From DATAGF01 sp963835685 (GTDB lineage Bacteria; Actinomycetota; Thermoleophilia; Miltoncostaeales; Miltoncostaeaceae): a stretch of DNA of 64,000 nt. The translations under genes and the position numbers were made by a program. Below, in pieces: positions 45,708 to 54,520 of this stretch (positions within the stretch are counted from its first letter, which is position 1; the number at the start of each line of letters is the position of its first letter). The notes below the pieces were generated by a model that made no database searches, was not told the origin of the DNA, and saw only the letters and a list, made by a program, of their open reading frames with translations. Where the stretch lies: the NCBI GenBank assembly GCA_963835685.1, contig CAWIGI010000009.1, positions 1-64,000 on the forward strand, read 5' to 3'.

Positions 45708-46886
45708 GCCGCACCGGCCTCGACTGGCTGCCGGAGGCGCTCACCGACCTCGCCGACCGCGACCTGCTGCGCGTCCTGACCTACTGCCAGGGCGCGCCCG
45801 ACCCCGAGGTCGAGATCGACGGCGTCCCGCACCTCCTGCTCGCGTCCAACAACTACCTCGGGCTCGCCAACGACCCGGCGGTCGTGGCCGGCGCCCGCGC
45901 CGCGCTGGAGGAGTACGGGGCCGGCGCCGGCGCCTCGCGCCTGGTCACCGGCAGCCTCGACCTGCACCGACGCCTCGAGGAGCGGATCGCCGCGCTCAAG
46001 CGCTGCGAGGACGCGCTGGTCTTCCCGACCGGGTTCCAGGCGAACGTCGGCACGATCCCGGCGCTCGTCGGGCGGGGCGACCTCGTCCTCTCCGACGAGC
46101 TCAACCACGCCAGCCTCATCGACGGGTGCCGTCTCTCGGGCGCCGAGGTCGTGCGCTACCCGCACGCCGACGCGGACGCGCTGGAGTCGGCCCTCCGCGC
46201 CGCGGGGCCGCGGCCGCGGCGGCTGATCGTCACCGACACGGTCTTCAGCATGGACGGCGATCTCGCCCCCCTTCCCGCGATCGTCGAGGTCGCCGATCGC
46301 CACGGCTGCATGTTGATGGTCAACGAGGCCCACGCCACGGGGGTGCTCGGCAGCACCGGCGCCGGGGCCCTGGAGCACTTCGGCCTGGAGGGCCGCGTGC
46401 CCGTCGTGATGGGGACCCTCTCCAAGGCCCTCGGCGCCCAGGGCGGCTACGTGGCCGGCGACCGCGACCTCTGCCACTACCTGCGCACCCGCGACCGCGG
46501 CTTCGTCTTCACCACCGCCCTCGCCCCCGCGGCGGCCGGGGCGGCGCTCGCTGCCCTCGACCTCGTGCGCGACCAGCCCGAGCGCCGCGCCCGCCTGCGC
46601 GCGCTCGTGGCGCGACTCGTCGAGGGAGCGCGGGGCCCTCGGCTACACGGTCCTGCCCACCGACTCGGCCGTCGTCGGCGTCCTCGTCGGCGAGTCGGCC
46701 GACGCCCTCGCCGTCGGGGCCTCGCTGCGCCGCGCACGGGTCTGGGCGCCGGCCATCCGTCCGCCGTCGGTCCCGCCGGGCACCGCGCGCCTGCGCCTCA
46801 CCGTCATGGCGACCCACGAGGACCGCCACATCGACTGGGCGCTCGAGGCGCTCGCGGACGCCCGCAACCTGGTGCCGGCCGCGTGA
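45704..46886 (+). CDS. bioF: 8-amino-7-oxononanoate synthase BioF (one frameshift in a G run)
   Basis: About 393 residues when repaired. PLP alpha-oxoamine synthase signatures: LLASNNYLGLANDPAVVAGA, GAGASRLVTGSLDLHRRLEE, DELNHASLIDGCRLSGAEVV, TDTVFSMDGDLAPLP, and the PLP lysine in GTLSKALGAQGGYVAGD. Near 46634 the frame shifts: GCGCGGGGCCCTC carries one G too many, and with it removed the protein continues ALGYTVLPTDSAVVGVLVGE through RLRLTVMATHEDRHIDWALE and ends NLVPAA. It condenses pimeloyl-thioester with alanine. The total length 3n+1 fits one inserted base. A base-calling error is the likely cause. Confidence 0.93.
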
Positions 46887-47683
46887 TGCTCGGGGAGCCC
46901 GGCATCTTCGTCATGGGGACGGACACCGGCGTCGGCAAGACGGTCGTGACGGCATCCATCGCCCTCGCCGCCCGGGCGCGGGGGCGCGACCCGGCCGTCC
47001 TCAAGCCGGCCCAGACCGGCGACGACGGGACCATCACCGGCGACGCCGAGTTCGTGGCCGCCCTGATCGGGCTCGACGAGCCGTCCGAGGCGATCTGCCC
47101 GTACCGCCTGCGGGCGCCGCTGGCGCCCTCGGTGGCCGCGTCGCTGGAGGGCCGCCGCCTCGACCCTCAGGTCGTTGCACGCTCATACAACGAACTGGCG
47201 GGGCGGCACGACCTCGTGCTGGTCGAGGCTGCGGGCGGCGCGCTCGTGCCGTTCTCGGACGGCGTCGACATGGCCGGCCTGGCGTCGCTGCTGGCCCTGC
47301 CGGTGGTGGTCGCCGCCCGGCCCGGGCTGGGGACGCTGAACCACACGCTCCTCACGCTCGAGGCCCTGCACCGGCGCGGGCTGACGGTGCTCGGCGTGGT
47401 CATCAGCGGCTACCCGGCGGAGCCCGGCCTCGACGCGCTCACGAACCCGGCCGCGCTCGCGCGCCTGACCCCGGTCCCCCTGTTGGGCGCCATCCCCGAC
47501 GACCCCGAGATCGACGTCGAGGCTGGCAGGCCCGGGTCCCTCGCGGAGATCGGCCCGGCCGGGCTCGACCCGCTGCTCGGCGGGACCTTCTCGCCGGCGC
47601 GGTTCCGCCGCCATGGCGAGGCCCGGCTCGCCGCGCTCGCGTCCCACCCGAAGGAGAGGAGCACCGCCCGTGGATCCCACTGA
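46886..47683 (+). CDS. bioD: Dethiobiotin synthetase BioD
   Basis: 265 residues, P-loop NTPase that closes the ureido ring of dethiobiotin. Walker A: FVMGTDTGVGKTVVTASIAL (about 8-27). KPAQTGDDG is the substrate lysine region, LRAPLAPSVAA the DAPA-site loop, VEAAGGALVPFSDGVDMAGL the Mg/ATP region, and GTLNHTLLTLEALHRRGL follows. The ATG overlaps the bioF stop (TGATG); a GTG one codon earlier is equally possible. A 35-residue C-terminal extension overlaps the ferritin-like gene's start. Confidence 0.94.
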   Translation: MLGEPGIFVMGTDTGVGKTVVTASIALAARARGRDPAVLKPAQTGDDGTITGDAEFVAALIGLDEPSEAICPYRLRAPLAPSVAASLEGRRLDPQVVARSYNELAGRHDLVLVEAAGGALVPFSDGVDMAGLASLLALPVVVAARPGLGTLNHTLLTLEALHRRGLTVLGVVISGYPAEPGLDALTNPAALARLTPVPLLGAIPDDPEIDVEAGRPGSLAEIGPAGLDPLLGGTFSPARFRRHGEARLAALASHPKERSTARGSH

Positions 47684-48359
47684 CGCCGCACACGTGCTGC
47701 AGACGCCGGACGAGTACGCCGGCTTCCTGTCGGGGCTGTCGCCCGCCAAGCGGATCGAGATGCTCAACAGCTTCCGCTGCGCCGAGCTCCAGGGGGCCGA
47801 GGAGCTGCGCGTGCTGTCCGAGACGGTCGACGACCCAGACCTCGCGAGGAAGTTCGCGCGGCACGCCGCCGACGAGGAGAAGCACGGCGCCTACTTCGCC
47901 GAGATCATGCGCCGCCTCGGCGTCGAGCCCTTCGACCCGCCGGACGAGCCCGACCACATCACGATCGGTGGCCGGCTGATCGTGGACACGCTCAACGACA
48001 TCGAGGAGATCCTCCCCCGGCGCGGCGAGACGGTCGGGCTCGACCGGGTGATCCCGATCCTGACCCTCTTCCAGGCCGTTGAGAGCCGGGCGCTCGTGTC
48101 GTTCGAGGCGCACCGGCGCACCTTCGAGCGGGCCGACCCGGTCATCGCCGGGAGGATCGCCGAGATCATCGCCGACGAGAGCCACCACGCCGCATACGTT
48201 CGCAAGCTGCTCGACCGCTGGGCCGAGCAGGGCTGGGGCGACGCCGTGCGCGAGGCTCAGGAGGCGACCGACGCCCGCGAGGAGCGCGCCCGCGAGTGGG
48301 CTGCCGAGCGCCTCGAGGCCGAGCGCCTGCGCGAGGAGGGGGAGCTGTCGGCGACCTGA
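47670..48359 (+). CDS. Ferritin-like diiron protein in the biotin operon
   Basis: 229 residues, helical, with two carboxylate/histidine pairs typical of a four-helix diiron site: FRCAELQGAEEL (Glu), HAADEEKHGAYFAEIM (ExxH), FQAVESRALVSFEAH (Glu), and AEIIADESHHAAYVRKLLDR (ExxH). A charged helical tail follows. The GTG at 47670 has AAGGAGAGGAG upstream and lies inside the end of bioD; birA overlaps its stop. Such proteins are oxygen-activating oxidases or iron-binding proteins. Its position between bioD and birA suggests a role in biotin synthesis, possibly in making the pimeloyl precursor, since no bioC, bioH, bioW or bioI is nearby (inference). Confidence 0.75.
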   Translation: MDPTDAAHVLQTPDEYAGFLSGLSPAKRIEMLNSFRCAELQGAEELRVLSETVDDPDLARKFARHAADEEKHGAYFAEIMRRLGVEPFDPPDEPDHITIGGRLIVDTLNDIEEILPRRGETVGLDRVIPILTLFQAVESRALVSFEAHRRTFERADPVIAGRIAEIIADESHHAAYVRKLLDRWAEQGWGDAVREAQEATDAREERAREWAAERLEAERLREEGELSAT

Positions 48360-49325
48360 CCTCCGAGCGCAGGGAGCGGGTCCTCGCCGCACTCGTGGGG
48401 GGCGGCGCGGCCGGGGTCTCGGGCGAGGCGCTGGCGGCCGAGCTCGGCTGCTCGAGGGCGGCGGTGCACCGCCACGTCGAGGCGCTGCGGCGGGACGGCC
48501 TGGTCGTCCGCGGCGGCCCGGACGGCTATCGCCTCGACGAGGGCGCCGACCCGGTCGTCCCGATGCTCGTGGCGCCGCGCCTCGCGCCGCCGCTGGCCGG
48601 CCCGGTGGTGTGGCTGGCCGAGACCGGCTCCACGAACGACGAGGCGATCGAGCGCGCGCGCGGTGGTGCCGCGGAGGGGCTCGTCGTCGGCGCCGACCGC
48701 CAGCGCGCCGGCCGGGGGCGGCGCGGGCGCCCGTGGGTGGCCGCGGCCGGGCACGGGCTGCTGGTCTCGGTGCTGCTGCGGCCGGAGGTGCCGCCGGTGG
48801 ACGCCGGGCTCCTTCCGATCGTCGCCGCCGTCGGGGCCGCCGAGGCGCTCGGGCCGGAGGCGCGGATCGTCTGGCCCAACGACATCCTGATCGCCGGGCG
48901 CAAGGTGGCCGGGATCCTCTGCGAGATGTCCGCCGACCAGGAGCGCGTGGAGTGGGCGGTCGCGGGGGTCGGGGTGAACGTGCGCTCCGCCCCGGCGCTC
49001 GACGATGCGCGCTGGGAGCCCGGCGCATTGTCGGACGCCGGCCCGCCGCCGCGCCGGGCCGACCTGCTGGTCGGGCTGCTCGGCGCCCTCGGCCGGCGCT
49101 ACGCCGCATGGGTCGAGGGCGGCCCGCCGGCCGTCCTCGACGCGTACGCCGCGCGCGACGCCCTGCGCGGCCGCCAGGTGGTCGTGAGCCTGGCCGGCGA
49201 GGAGGTGACGGGGCGAGTGCGCCGGCACCGACGCGCTCGGGCGGTTGCGCGTGGGCACCGCGGCTGGTGAGCGCCTGCTGGGAGCGGGCGAGGTCGTGCG
49301 CGTCGGCCCGGCGCCCGAGGGGTAG
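48356..49325 (+). CDS. birA: Biotin operon repressor/biotin-protein ligase BirA (frameshift near C-terminus, CTG start)
   Basis: About 322 residues when repaired. The N-terminal winged helix (VLAALVGGGAAGVSGEALAA, GCSRAAVHRHVEALRRDGLV) makes it a group II, DNA-binding BirA. The ligase core has ETGSTNDEAIERA, GADRQRAGRGRRGRPWVAAA (GRGRRGRxW biotinyl-AMP loop), IVWPNDILIAGRKVAGILCE (KxxGIL) and VGVNVRSAP. Near 49220 one extra base shifts the frame; repaired, it ends GTDALGRLRVGTAAGERLLG then VVRVGPAPEG and TAG. The start fits a CTG in CTGA overlapping the previous stop. It attaches biotin to carboxylase carriers and can repress the bio genes. Confidence 0.92.
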
Positions 49326-49328
49326 GTT
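49323..49328 (+). promoter_or_regulatory. -10 hexamer of a leaderless promoter (TAGGTT)
   Basis: TAGGTT begins on the birA TAG stop codon and ends six bases before the acyl-CoA dehydrogenase GTG at 49335: a stop codon doubling as a -10 element. Confidence 0.6.
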
Positions 49329-49334
49329 CAGCCC

Positions 49335-50513
49335 GTGGCGACGGCTCCATCGCTCGCCGGCAGCGACATCTACCTCACCGACGACCTCCTCGCCGACGAG
49401 GAGCGGGCCGTGCGCGACCGGGTGCGCCGCTTCGGCGACGAGGAGGTGCGCCCCGTCATCAACGGCTACTGGGAGCGCGCGGAGTTCCCGTTCGAGCTGA
49501 TCCCCAAGCTCGCCGCGCTCGGGGTCTGCGGCGGGACCATCGAGGGCTACGGGTGCCCCGGCCTCAGCCCGCTCGCCGCCGGCCTGGTGTCGATGGAGCT
49601 CGCGCGCGCCGACGGGAGCGTGAGCACCTTCCACGGGGTGCATTCGGGCCTCGCGATGGGCGCGATCGGCCAGCTCGGCTCCGAGGAGCAGAAGGCGCGC
49701 TGGCTGCCCGGCATGGCGAGCCTGGAGGCCGTGGGGGCCTTCGCCCTGACCGAGCCGGAGCACGGGTCGGACGCCGTCACCCTGGAGACGCGGGTACGGC
49801 GGCTCGGCGACGGCTACGTCATCGACGGCGCCAAGCGCTGGATCGGCAACGCCACCTTCGCGGATCTCACCGTGGTGTGGGCGGGGGACGGGTCGGGGGA
49901 CGTGGGCGCGTACGTGGTCGAGAAGGGCACCCCCGGCGTCGAGGCCCGGCTGATCACGGGCAAGGTCGCCAAGCGCGCCTCCTGGCAGGCCGATCTGACC
50001 CTTCGCGACGTGCGCGTGCCGGCCGAGAACCGCCTGGAGGCCGCCGTCGAGCTTCGAGGATGCGGCGCGGGTGCTCGCCGCCGCGCGGCCCGGCATCGCC
50101 TGGGGCGCCCTCGGCCACGCCGTCGCCGCCTACGAGGCGGCGGTCGCGTACACGCTCGAGCGCGAGCAGTTCGGATCGCCGATCGGCGGCTACCAGCGCA
50201 CCCAGTACCGGCTGGCGAAGATGCTCGCCGAGATCACCGCCATGCGCCTGATCTGCATGCGCCTCGCGGAGCTGGTGGGGCGGGGGAGCTGACGCCGGCC
50301 ATGGCGAGCCTGGCCAAGATGCACAATGCGGCCCGCGCCCGCGCGGTGGTGGCGGAGGCCCGTGACCTGCTCGGCGGCAACGGGCTGCTGCTCCAGCACG
50401 ACGTCGCCCGGCACCTGGGCGACGTGGAGGCCGTCTCGACGGTCGAGGGCACGGACGTCGTCCACGCGCTCATCGTGGGCCGGGAGATCACCGGGATCTC
50501 GGCGTTCAGCTGA
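49335..50513 (+). CDS. Acyl-CoA dehydrogenase, glutaryl-CoA dehydrogenase-like (two compensating frameshifts)
   Basis: About 392 residues after repair. The N-terminal helical domain has WERAEFPFELIPKLAALGVC, then MELARADGSVSTFHGVHSGL, the FAD-binding beta domain FALTEPEHGSDAVTLET and RWIGNATFADLTVVWA, and the C-terminal helices LLGGNGLLLQHDVARHLGDV. The catalytic-base region is VSTVEGTDVVHALIVGREIT. An extra base near 50046 and a missing G in a G run near 50285 break the frame; between them the reading is VLAAARPGIAWGALGHAVAA through RLAELVGRG. The two errors cancel. It oxidises acyl-CoA (or decarboxylates glutaryl-CoA) with FAD; the exact substrate is unproven. Confidence 0.88.
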   Translation: MATAPSLAGSDIYLTDDLLADEERAVRDRVRRFGDEEVRPVINGYWERAEFPFELIPKLAALGVCGGTIEGYGCPGLSPLAAGLVSMELARADGSVSTFHGVHSGLAMGAIGQLGSEEQKARWLPGMASLEAVGAFALTEPEHGSDAVTLETRVRRLGDGYVIDGAKRWIGNATFADLTVVWAGDGSGDVGAYVVEKGTPGVEARLITGKVAKRASWQADLTLRDVRVPAENRLEAAVELRGCGAGARRRAARHRLGRPRPRRRRLRGGGRVHARARAVRIADRRLPAHPVPAGEDARRDHRHAPDLHAPRGAGGAGELTPAMASLAKMHNAARARAVVAEARDLLGGNGLLLQHDVARHLGDVEAVSTVEGTDVVHALIVGREITGISAFS

Positions 50514-50521
50514 GCCGGCCC

Positions 50522-51527
50522 GTGCGCGCCGCCGTCTACCAGGGCCAGGGCCGGATCACCGTCGAGGAGCGCCCCGACCCGGTCGCCGGGCCGGGCGAGC
50601 TGGTCGTGCGGGTGCGCGCCTGCGGCCTCTGCGGCAGCGACCTCATGGCCTGGTACCAGGACCCGCGGGCCCCGCTGGTGCTGGGCCACGAGCCGGCCGG
50701 CGAGGTCGTGCAGGCCGGCCCCGGCGCCCCCGTCGCCGAGGGGACGCGCGTGTTCGTGCACCACCACGTCCCGTGCATGACCTGTGACCTCTGCCGCGCC
50801 GGGCGCCACACGCTGTGCCCCGCGTTCCGGCGCAGCCGCATCGACCCCGGCGGCCTGGCCGAGCTGGTCCGGGTGCCGGCGGACAACGTCCGCGCCGACG
50901 TCCTCGCCCTGCCCGACACCCTCCCCGACTGGGCGGCGACCCTCATCGAGCCGCTCGCCTGCGTGGTTCGCGGCCAGCGCTGGGCGGGGGTGGGGCCCGG
51001 CTCGCGCGTGGCCGTGGTGGGCGCGGGAGCGATGGGGCTGCTCGAGATCCGCGCCGCCCTGGAGGCGGGCGCGGCGGCGGTCGCCGCCGTGGAGCCGCGC
51101 GCCGACCGGCGCGCCCTCGCCGAGGCCGCCGGCGCGACGGCGCTCCCCGGGCCGGAGCCGGACGGACTGCGCGCCGCCCTGGGTGGGGAGCTCGCCGATC
51201 AGGTCTTTGTCTGTACGGCCAATCGGGAGGCGATCGCCGACGCCCTCCACCTCGCGGGCCCGGGGGGCGTGGTCCAGCTCTTCGCCCCGACGCCGCCCGG
51301 CGAGCTCGTGGGGCTCGACCTCGGGTCGGTCTTCTTCCGCGAGGTGAGCATCCAGTTCGACCTACTCGGCCGGGCCCTTCGACACGCGCGACGCGCTCGC
51401 GCTACTGGCGTCGGGCGCCGTCGACGCGGCGACGCTGGTCTCGCACCGGCTGCCGCTCGATGAGGTGGCGGAGGCATTTCGCCTCGCACGCTCCGGGGAG
51501 GCGACCAAGGTGGTCGTCGAGCCGTAG
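50522..51527 (+). CDS. Zinc-dependent medium-chain alcohol/polyol dehydrogenase (one frameshift)
   Basis: About 334 residues after repair. MRAAVYQGQGRITVEERPDP, CGLCGSDLMAWY (catalytic Zn Cys), LGHEPAGEVV (GHE), a structural zinc lobe HHHVPCMTCDLCRAGRHTLC, and the Rossmann motif VAVVGAGAMGLLEIRAALEA (GAGxMG). Near 51357 one extra T shifts the frame; repaired, it continues TYSAGPFDTRDALALLASGA and ends VAEAFRLARSGEATKVVVEP. It belongs to the sorbitol/threonine-dehydrogenase-like branch; the substrate is unknown. It follows the acyl-CoA dehydrogenase by 8 bp in one unit, and its TAG forms part of the next promoter. Confidence 0.88.
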
Positions 51528-51530
51528 GCT
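51525..51530 (+). promoter_or_regulatory. -10 hexamer (TAGGCT) for the osmC-like gene
   Basis: TAGGCT begins on the stop codon of the dehydrogenase. The osmC ATG is 36 bp downstream, so this transcript has a short leader with AGAAGGGGG as ribosome site. Confidence 0.5.
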
Positions 51531-51566
51531 GGACGGGGCAACCGGAGCGACAGAAGGGGGAACGAG

Positions 51567-52013
51567 ATGGCCATGGCCGACCGCCGCGCCGAGGCGACCT
51601 GGGCGGGGAACCTCACCGAGGGGGGCGGCACCCTCGATCTGGTCTCCAGCGGGGTGGCGTCATCGCTGCCCATCACGTGGGCCTCGCGCACCGAGCAGCC
51701 CGACGGGCGCACCAGCCCCGAGGAGCTGCTCGCCGCCGCGCACGCCTCCTGCTACGCGATGGCCTTTTCCCACGCGCTCGCCACTGCCGGGAACCCCCCG
51801 GAGCGCCTGCACGTGACAGCCGTCCTCTCCCTCAACCCGAAGGAGGGCGGCGGCGTCGAGGTGACGGACTCGGCCCTCACGGTGACCGGCACGGTCCCGG
51901 GCCTCGACCAGGCGGGCTTCCAGGAGGCCGCCGAGGCGGGCGAGCAGGGGTGCCCCATCTCGAACGCGATTCGGAACAACGTCGCCATCACGGTGAAGGC
52001 CACCCTGGACTAG
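51567..52013 (+). CDS. OsmC/Ohr-family peroxidase
   Basis: 148 residues. MAMADRRAEATWAGNLTEGG, TSPEELLAAAHASCYAMAFS with the first active-site Cys (AAHASCYAM), and EAGEQGCPISNAIRNNVAIT with the second Cys (GCPISN) are the OsmC subfamily signature (hydroperoxide reduction through a Cys pair). The size and the AHxxCYxM form point to the OsmC type rather than Ohr. A plausible ribosome site lies 7-8 bases upstream. It defends against organic peroxides. Confidence 0.93.
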   Translation: MAMADRRAEATWAGNLTEGGGTLDLVSSGVASSLPITWASRTEQPDGRTSPEELLAAAHASCYAMAFSHALATAGNPPERLHVTAVLSLNPKEGGGVEVTDSALTVTGTVPGLDQAGFQEAAEAGEQGCPISNAIRNNVAITVKATLD

Positions 52014-52034
52014 CGTCCCGGGCAGGCCCCGGCC

Positions 52035-52454
52035 TCAGCCTCCGGCGGCCTTCCGCGCCACGCCGGCCTCGAAACGGGCCCGGTCGACGACGAAGCGCAC
52101 GTGCCGGCCGGCGCAGATGCGCTCGCGCCCGTCGTCGGCCTCGGCCGAGAAGGTCAGCAGGCGGCCGTCCACCTCCTCCAGGCGCACGCGCACCGTCACC
52201 TCGAGCCCGGGCGGGGTGGCCGCGTCGTGGCTCAGGTCGACGTGGACGCCGAGCGACATCTCGCCGTCGTCCAGGTGGGGGGCGATCGCGTCGATGCAGG
52301 CCCACTCGACCAGGCCCACCATGAAGCCGGTGGCGAGCACCTCCGGCATCGCCGCGAACCCGGGGGACTCCGGGTAGAGGTGGGGCACGGTCTTCGTCAC
52401 GGGGACCACGAAGCGCAGCTCGTGCTCGATGCCGGGGGCGAGGCTCCCACTCAC
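52035..52454 (-). CDS. Fluoroacetyl-CoA thioesterase-like hotdog-fold protein
   Basis: 139 residues. GIEHELRFVVPVTKTVPHLY, FAAMPEVLATGFMVGLVEWA (hotdog helix with the Glu in LVEWACIDAI), SLGVHVDLSHDAATPPGLEV (the HDAATPxG strand) and ICAGRHVRFVVDRARFEAGV match the FlK-like thioesterase family, including HxxHxxATPxG and GxHxR. It hydrolyses short acyl-CoA thioesters; the true substrate is unknown. The GTG start overlaps the cupin gene's stop (GTGA at 52451-52454), so the pair is coupled. Confidence 0.85.
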   Translation of the reverse strand: MSGSLAPGIEHELRFVVPVTKTVPHLYPESPGFAAMPEVLATGFMVGLVEWACIDAIAPHLDDGEMSLGVHVDLSHDAATPPGLEVTVRVRLEEVDGRLLTFSAEADDGRERICAGRHVRFVVDRARFEAGVARKAAGG

Positions 52455-52810
52455 GGCCGGCCCCGGTCGACGAGGGCCGTGCAGAGGAACCCGAGCGGCT
52501 CGTCGCCGAGGGCCGTGAGCCGGTGCGGCTCCTGCGAGGCGACGAACACGGCGTCGCCGGGGCCGACCTCGGCGACCTCCTCGCCGAGCAGCGCCTCGGC
52601 GCGCCCGTGGAGGATGAGGATGGCGTGCTCGTGCCGGTGGCTCTCGAGCGCCGAGGCGCTGCCGGCCGGGATGCGGAAGTAGCGGAGCTCGACGTCCCGC
52701 GCGCCCTCGGCGGCGCCGATCAGCGTGTGGCGCTCGGCGCCCGTCGCGTACGCGCGCGGCGCGACCCCGTCCCAGCTCCAGTCGCCCGAGCGGCGCCTCA
52801 CCAAGCCCAT
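52451..52810 (-). CDS. Cupin-domain protein
   Basis: 119 residues. A single cupin barrel: YFRIPAGSASALESHRHEHA (HxH...E-type first motif) and EEVAEVGPGDAVFVASQEPH (PGDxxxxxxxxxH second motif). Metal ligands appear to be His in SHRHEHA and the later EPHRL. It is followed without gap by the thioesterase gene; the function of the pair is not deducible. ATG 52810 is just upstream-adjacent to the tRNA gene region on the other strand. Confidence 0.85.
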   Translation of the reverse strand: MGLVRRRSGDWSWDGVAPRAYATGAERHTLIGAAEGARDVELRYFRIPAGSASALESHRHEHAILILHGRAEALLGEEVAEVGPGDAVFVASQEPHRLTALGDEPLGFLCTALVDRGRP

Positions 52811-52866
52811 GCAACGCACGTTACCGGCCGCGGCTCGGGGGTGGTCGGCGCGCCCACCGCGCGCGC

Positions 52867-52872
52867 TATGCT
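52867..52872 (+). promoter_or_regulatory. -10 hexamer (TATGCT) of the tRNA-His/tRNA-Leu/tig unit
   Basis: TATGCT lies 30 bp before the mature tRNA-His 5' end. Because tRNA-His, tRNA-Leu and tig are separated by only 19 and 5 bp, this promoter may serve all three. Confidence 0.5.
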
Positions 52873-52902
52873 CCGCCGGGCGCGGGCTCCGGCCCGCGAC
52901 GT

Positions 52903-52976
52903 GGTGGGCGTAGCTCAGTTGGTAGAGCTCCTGGTTGTGGTCCAGGCGGTCGTGGGTTCGAGTCCCATCGCTCACC
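52903..52976 (+). tRNA. tRNA-His (anticodon GTG)
   Basis: The acceptor GTGGGCG pairs with CGCTCAC, with an extra 5' G (G-1 at 52903) opposite C73, the tRNA-His identity feature. Anticodon arm CCTGG-TTGTGGT-CCAGG gives GTG; T loop GGTTCGAGTCC. No CCA encoded. Confidence 0.95.
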
Positions 52977-52995
52977 CCTCACGGCCGGATCTCGG

Positions 52996-53077
52996 GCGGG
53001 TGTGGCGGAACTGGCATACGCGCTAGGTTTAGGACCTAGTGGGGCAACCCTTGGAGGTTCGAGTCCTCTCACCCGCA
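52996..53077 (+). tRNA. tRNA-Leu (anticodon TAG)
   Basis: An 82-nt class II tRNA. The acceptor GCGGGTG pairs with CACCCGC. Anticodon arm CTAGG-TTTAGGA-CCTAG gives TAG. A long variable arm (TGGGGCAACCCTTGG region) and T loop GGTTCGAGTCC complete it. The tig start codon lies only five bases after its end. Confidence 0.95.
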
Positions 53078-53082
53078 CTGAC

Positions 53083-54495
53083 ATGGCACTGACGACCGAG
53101 GTCACCCCCCTCGAGGAGAACCGCGTCAGGCTCGACGTGGCTGTCCCCGGGGACGAGGTCCGGCGTCAGATGGAGCGGGCCGTGCGCCAGCTCGGCCGCG
53201 AGGTGCGAGTCCCCGGCTTCCGGCCGGGCAAGGCGCCGGCCGAGGTCATCGTCCAGCGCGTCGGCCGCGAGGCCGTGGTGCAGGAGATGCTCAAGGGGGC
53301 CCTCGGCGGCTGGTACTCCGAGGCGGTGAGCGAGGCCGGCGTCGTCCCGATCGACGACCCCGAGCTGGACCTCGAGGAGGTCCCCGAGAACGGCGAGCTG
53401 ACCTTCAAGGCGACGGTCCAGGTGCGGCCGAAGGCGGCCCTGGGCGAGTACACCGGCCTCGAGGTCGGCCGCGCCGAGCCCCAGGTCCCAGAGGAGGCGC
53501 TGGACCAGCAGCTCCAGGCCCTGCGCGAGCGCGCGGCGCGCCTCGTCCCGGTGGACCGCCCGGCCCGGGCGGGAGACTTCCTGGTCATCGACTTCGACGG
53601 CTCGTCGAACGGGAGGCGGCTGCGCAACGCGAGCGCCCGCGATTACCTCGTCGAGCTCGGCGGGGGGCGCCTGGTGGGCGAGTTCGACTCCCGGCTGGGC
53701 GGCATGTCGGCCGGCGAGTCCGTCGAGTTCCCGGTCACCTACGGCGACTCCGATCGCCGCGACGAGCTGCGCGGCCGGACCGTTGACTACACGGTCACCG
53801 TCAAGCAGGTGCAGGAGAAGGAGCTGCCGGAGCTCGACGACGACCTCGCGATCGGCGTGAGCGAGTTCGACACCCTCGAGGAGCTGCGCGCCGACGTCCG
53901 GCGGCGGCTGGACGAAGCCGCCGAGGCCGAGGTGGACGAGCTCTTCCGCCGCATGGTCATCGACGCGGCCACCGCGAACGCGACGGTTGACATCCCCGCG
54001 GTGATGGTTGACCGGCGCATCGGGACGATCCTCCAGCAGACCGCTCAGCAGCTCCCGGAGGGCGTGGAGTTCGAGCAGTACCTCGCCGCGACCGGCCGCA
54101 GTCTCGAGCAGATCGTCGAGGAGCTGCGCCCGGACGCCGAGAACGCGATCCGCCGTGAGCTGGTGGTGGAGGCGATCGCCGAGGCCGAGGGCATCGAGGT
54201 CTCCGACGAGGAGGTCGAGGAGCAGGTGCGCGCCGACGCCGAGGCCACCGGCCGCGCGGCCGACCGGCTGCTCCAGGACCTGCGCCAGGGCGGGGGCTGG
54301 GAGGCGCTGCGGCAGGACCTGCGGCTGAAGAAGGCCGTGGACGTGCTGATACGGAGCGCGACGCCGATCCCGATGGAGCAGGCCGAGGCCCGCGAGCGCC
54401 TCTGGACGCCCGACGCGCAACGCGGGCAGGAAGCCGAGGCCGCAGGGAAGCCGGCGCCCGCCGGGAAGCTCTGGACGCCCGGCGACCCCCGATGA
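53083..54495 (+). CDS. tig: Trigger factor
   Basis: 470 residues. The N-terminal ribosome-binding domain has LGREVRVPGFRPGKAPAEVI (the GFRxGKxP signature, with Val in place of the first family residue). The FKBP-type PPIase insert (about 155-245) is DFLVIDFDGSSNGRRLRNAS through RGRTVDYTVTVKQVQEKELP, and the C-terminal helical chaperone arms follow (about 250-430). The tail is Pro/Ala-rich (LWTPDAQRGQEAEAAGKPAP). It binds the exit tunnel and folds nascent chains. The ATG is five bases after tRNA-Leu, with no space for a ribosome site, so RNase processing of the tRNA would leave a nearly leaderless mRNA. clpP and clpX follow. Confidence 0.96.
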   Translation: MALTTEVTPLEENRVRLDVAVPGDEVRRQMERAVRQLGREVRVPGFRPGKAPAEVIVQRVGREAVVQEMLKGALGGWYSEAVSEAGVVPIDDPELDLEEVPENGELTFKATVQVRPKAALGEYTGLEVGRAEPQVPEEALDQQLQALRERAARLVPVDRPARAGDFLVIDFDGSSNGRRLRNASARDYLVELGGGRLVGEFDSRLGGMSAGESVEFPVTYGDSDRRDELRGRTVDYTVTVKQVQEKELPELDDDLAIGVSEFDTLEELRADVRRRLDEAAEAEVDELFRRMVIDAATANATVDIPAVMVDRRIGTILQQTAQQLPEGVEFEQYLAATGRSLEQIVEELRPDAENAIRRELVVEAIAEAEGIEVSDEEVEEQVRADAEATGRAADRLLQDLRQGGGWEALRQDLRLKKAVDVLIRSATPIPMEQAEARERLWTPDAQRGQEAEAAGKPAPAGKLWTPGDPR

Positions 54496-54520
54496 CCACG
54501 CGCGACGAGAGGACCCGCAG

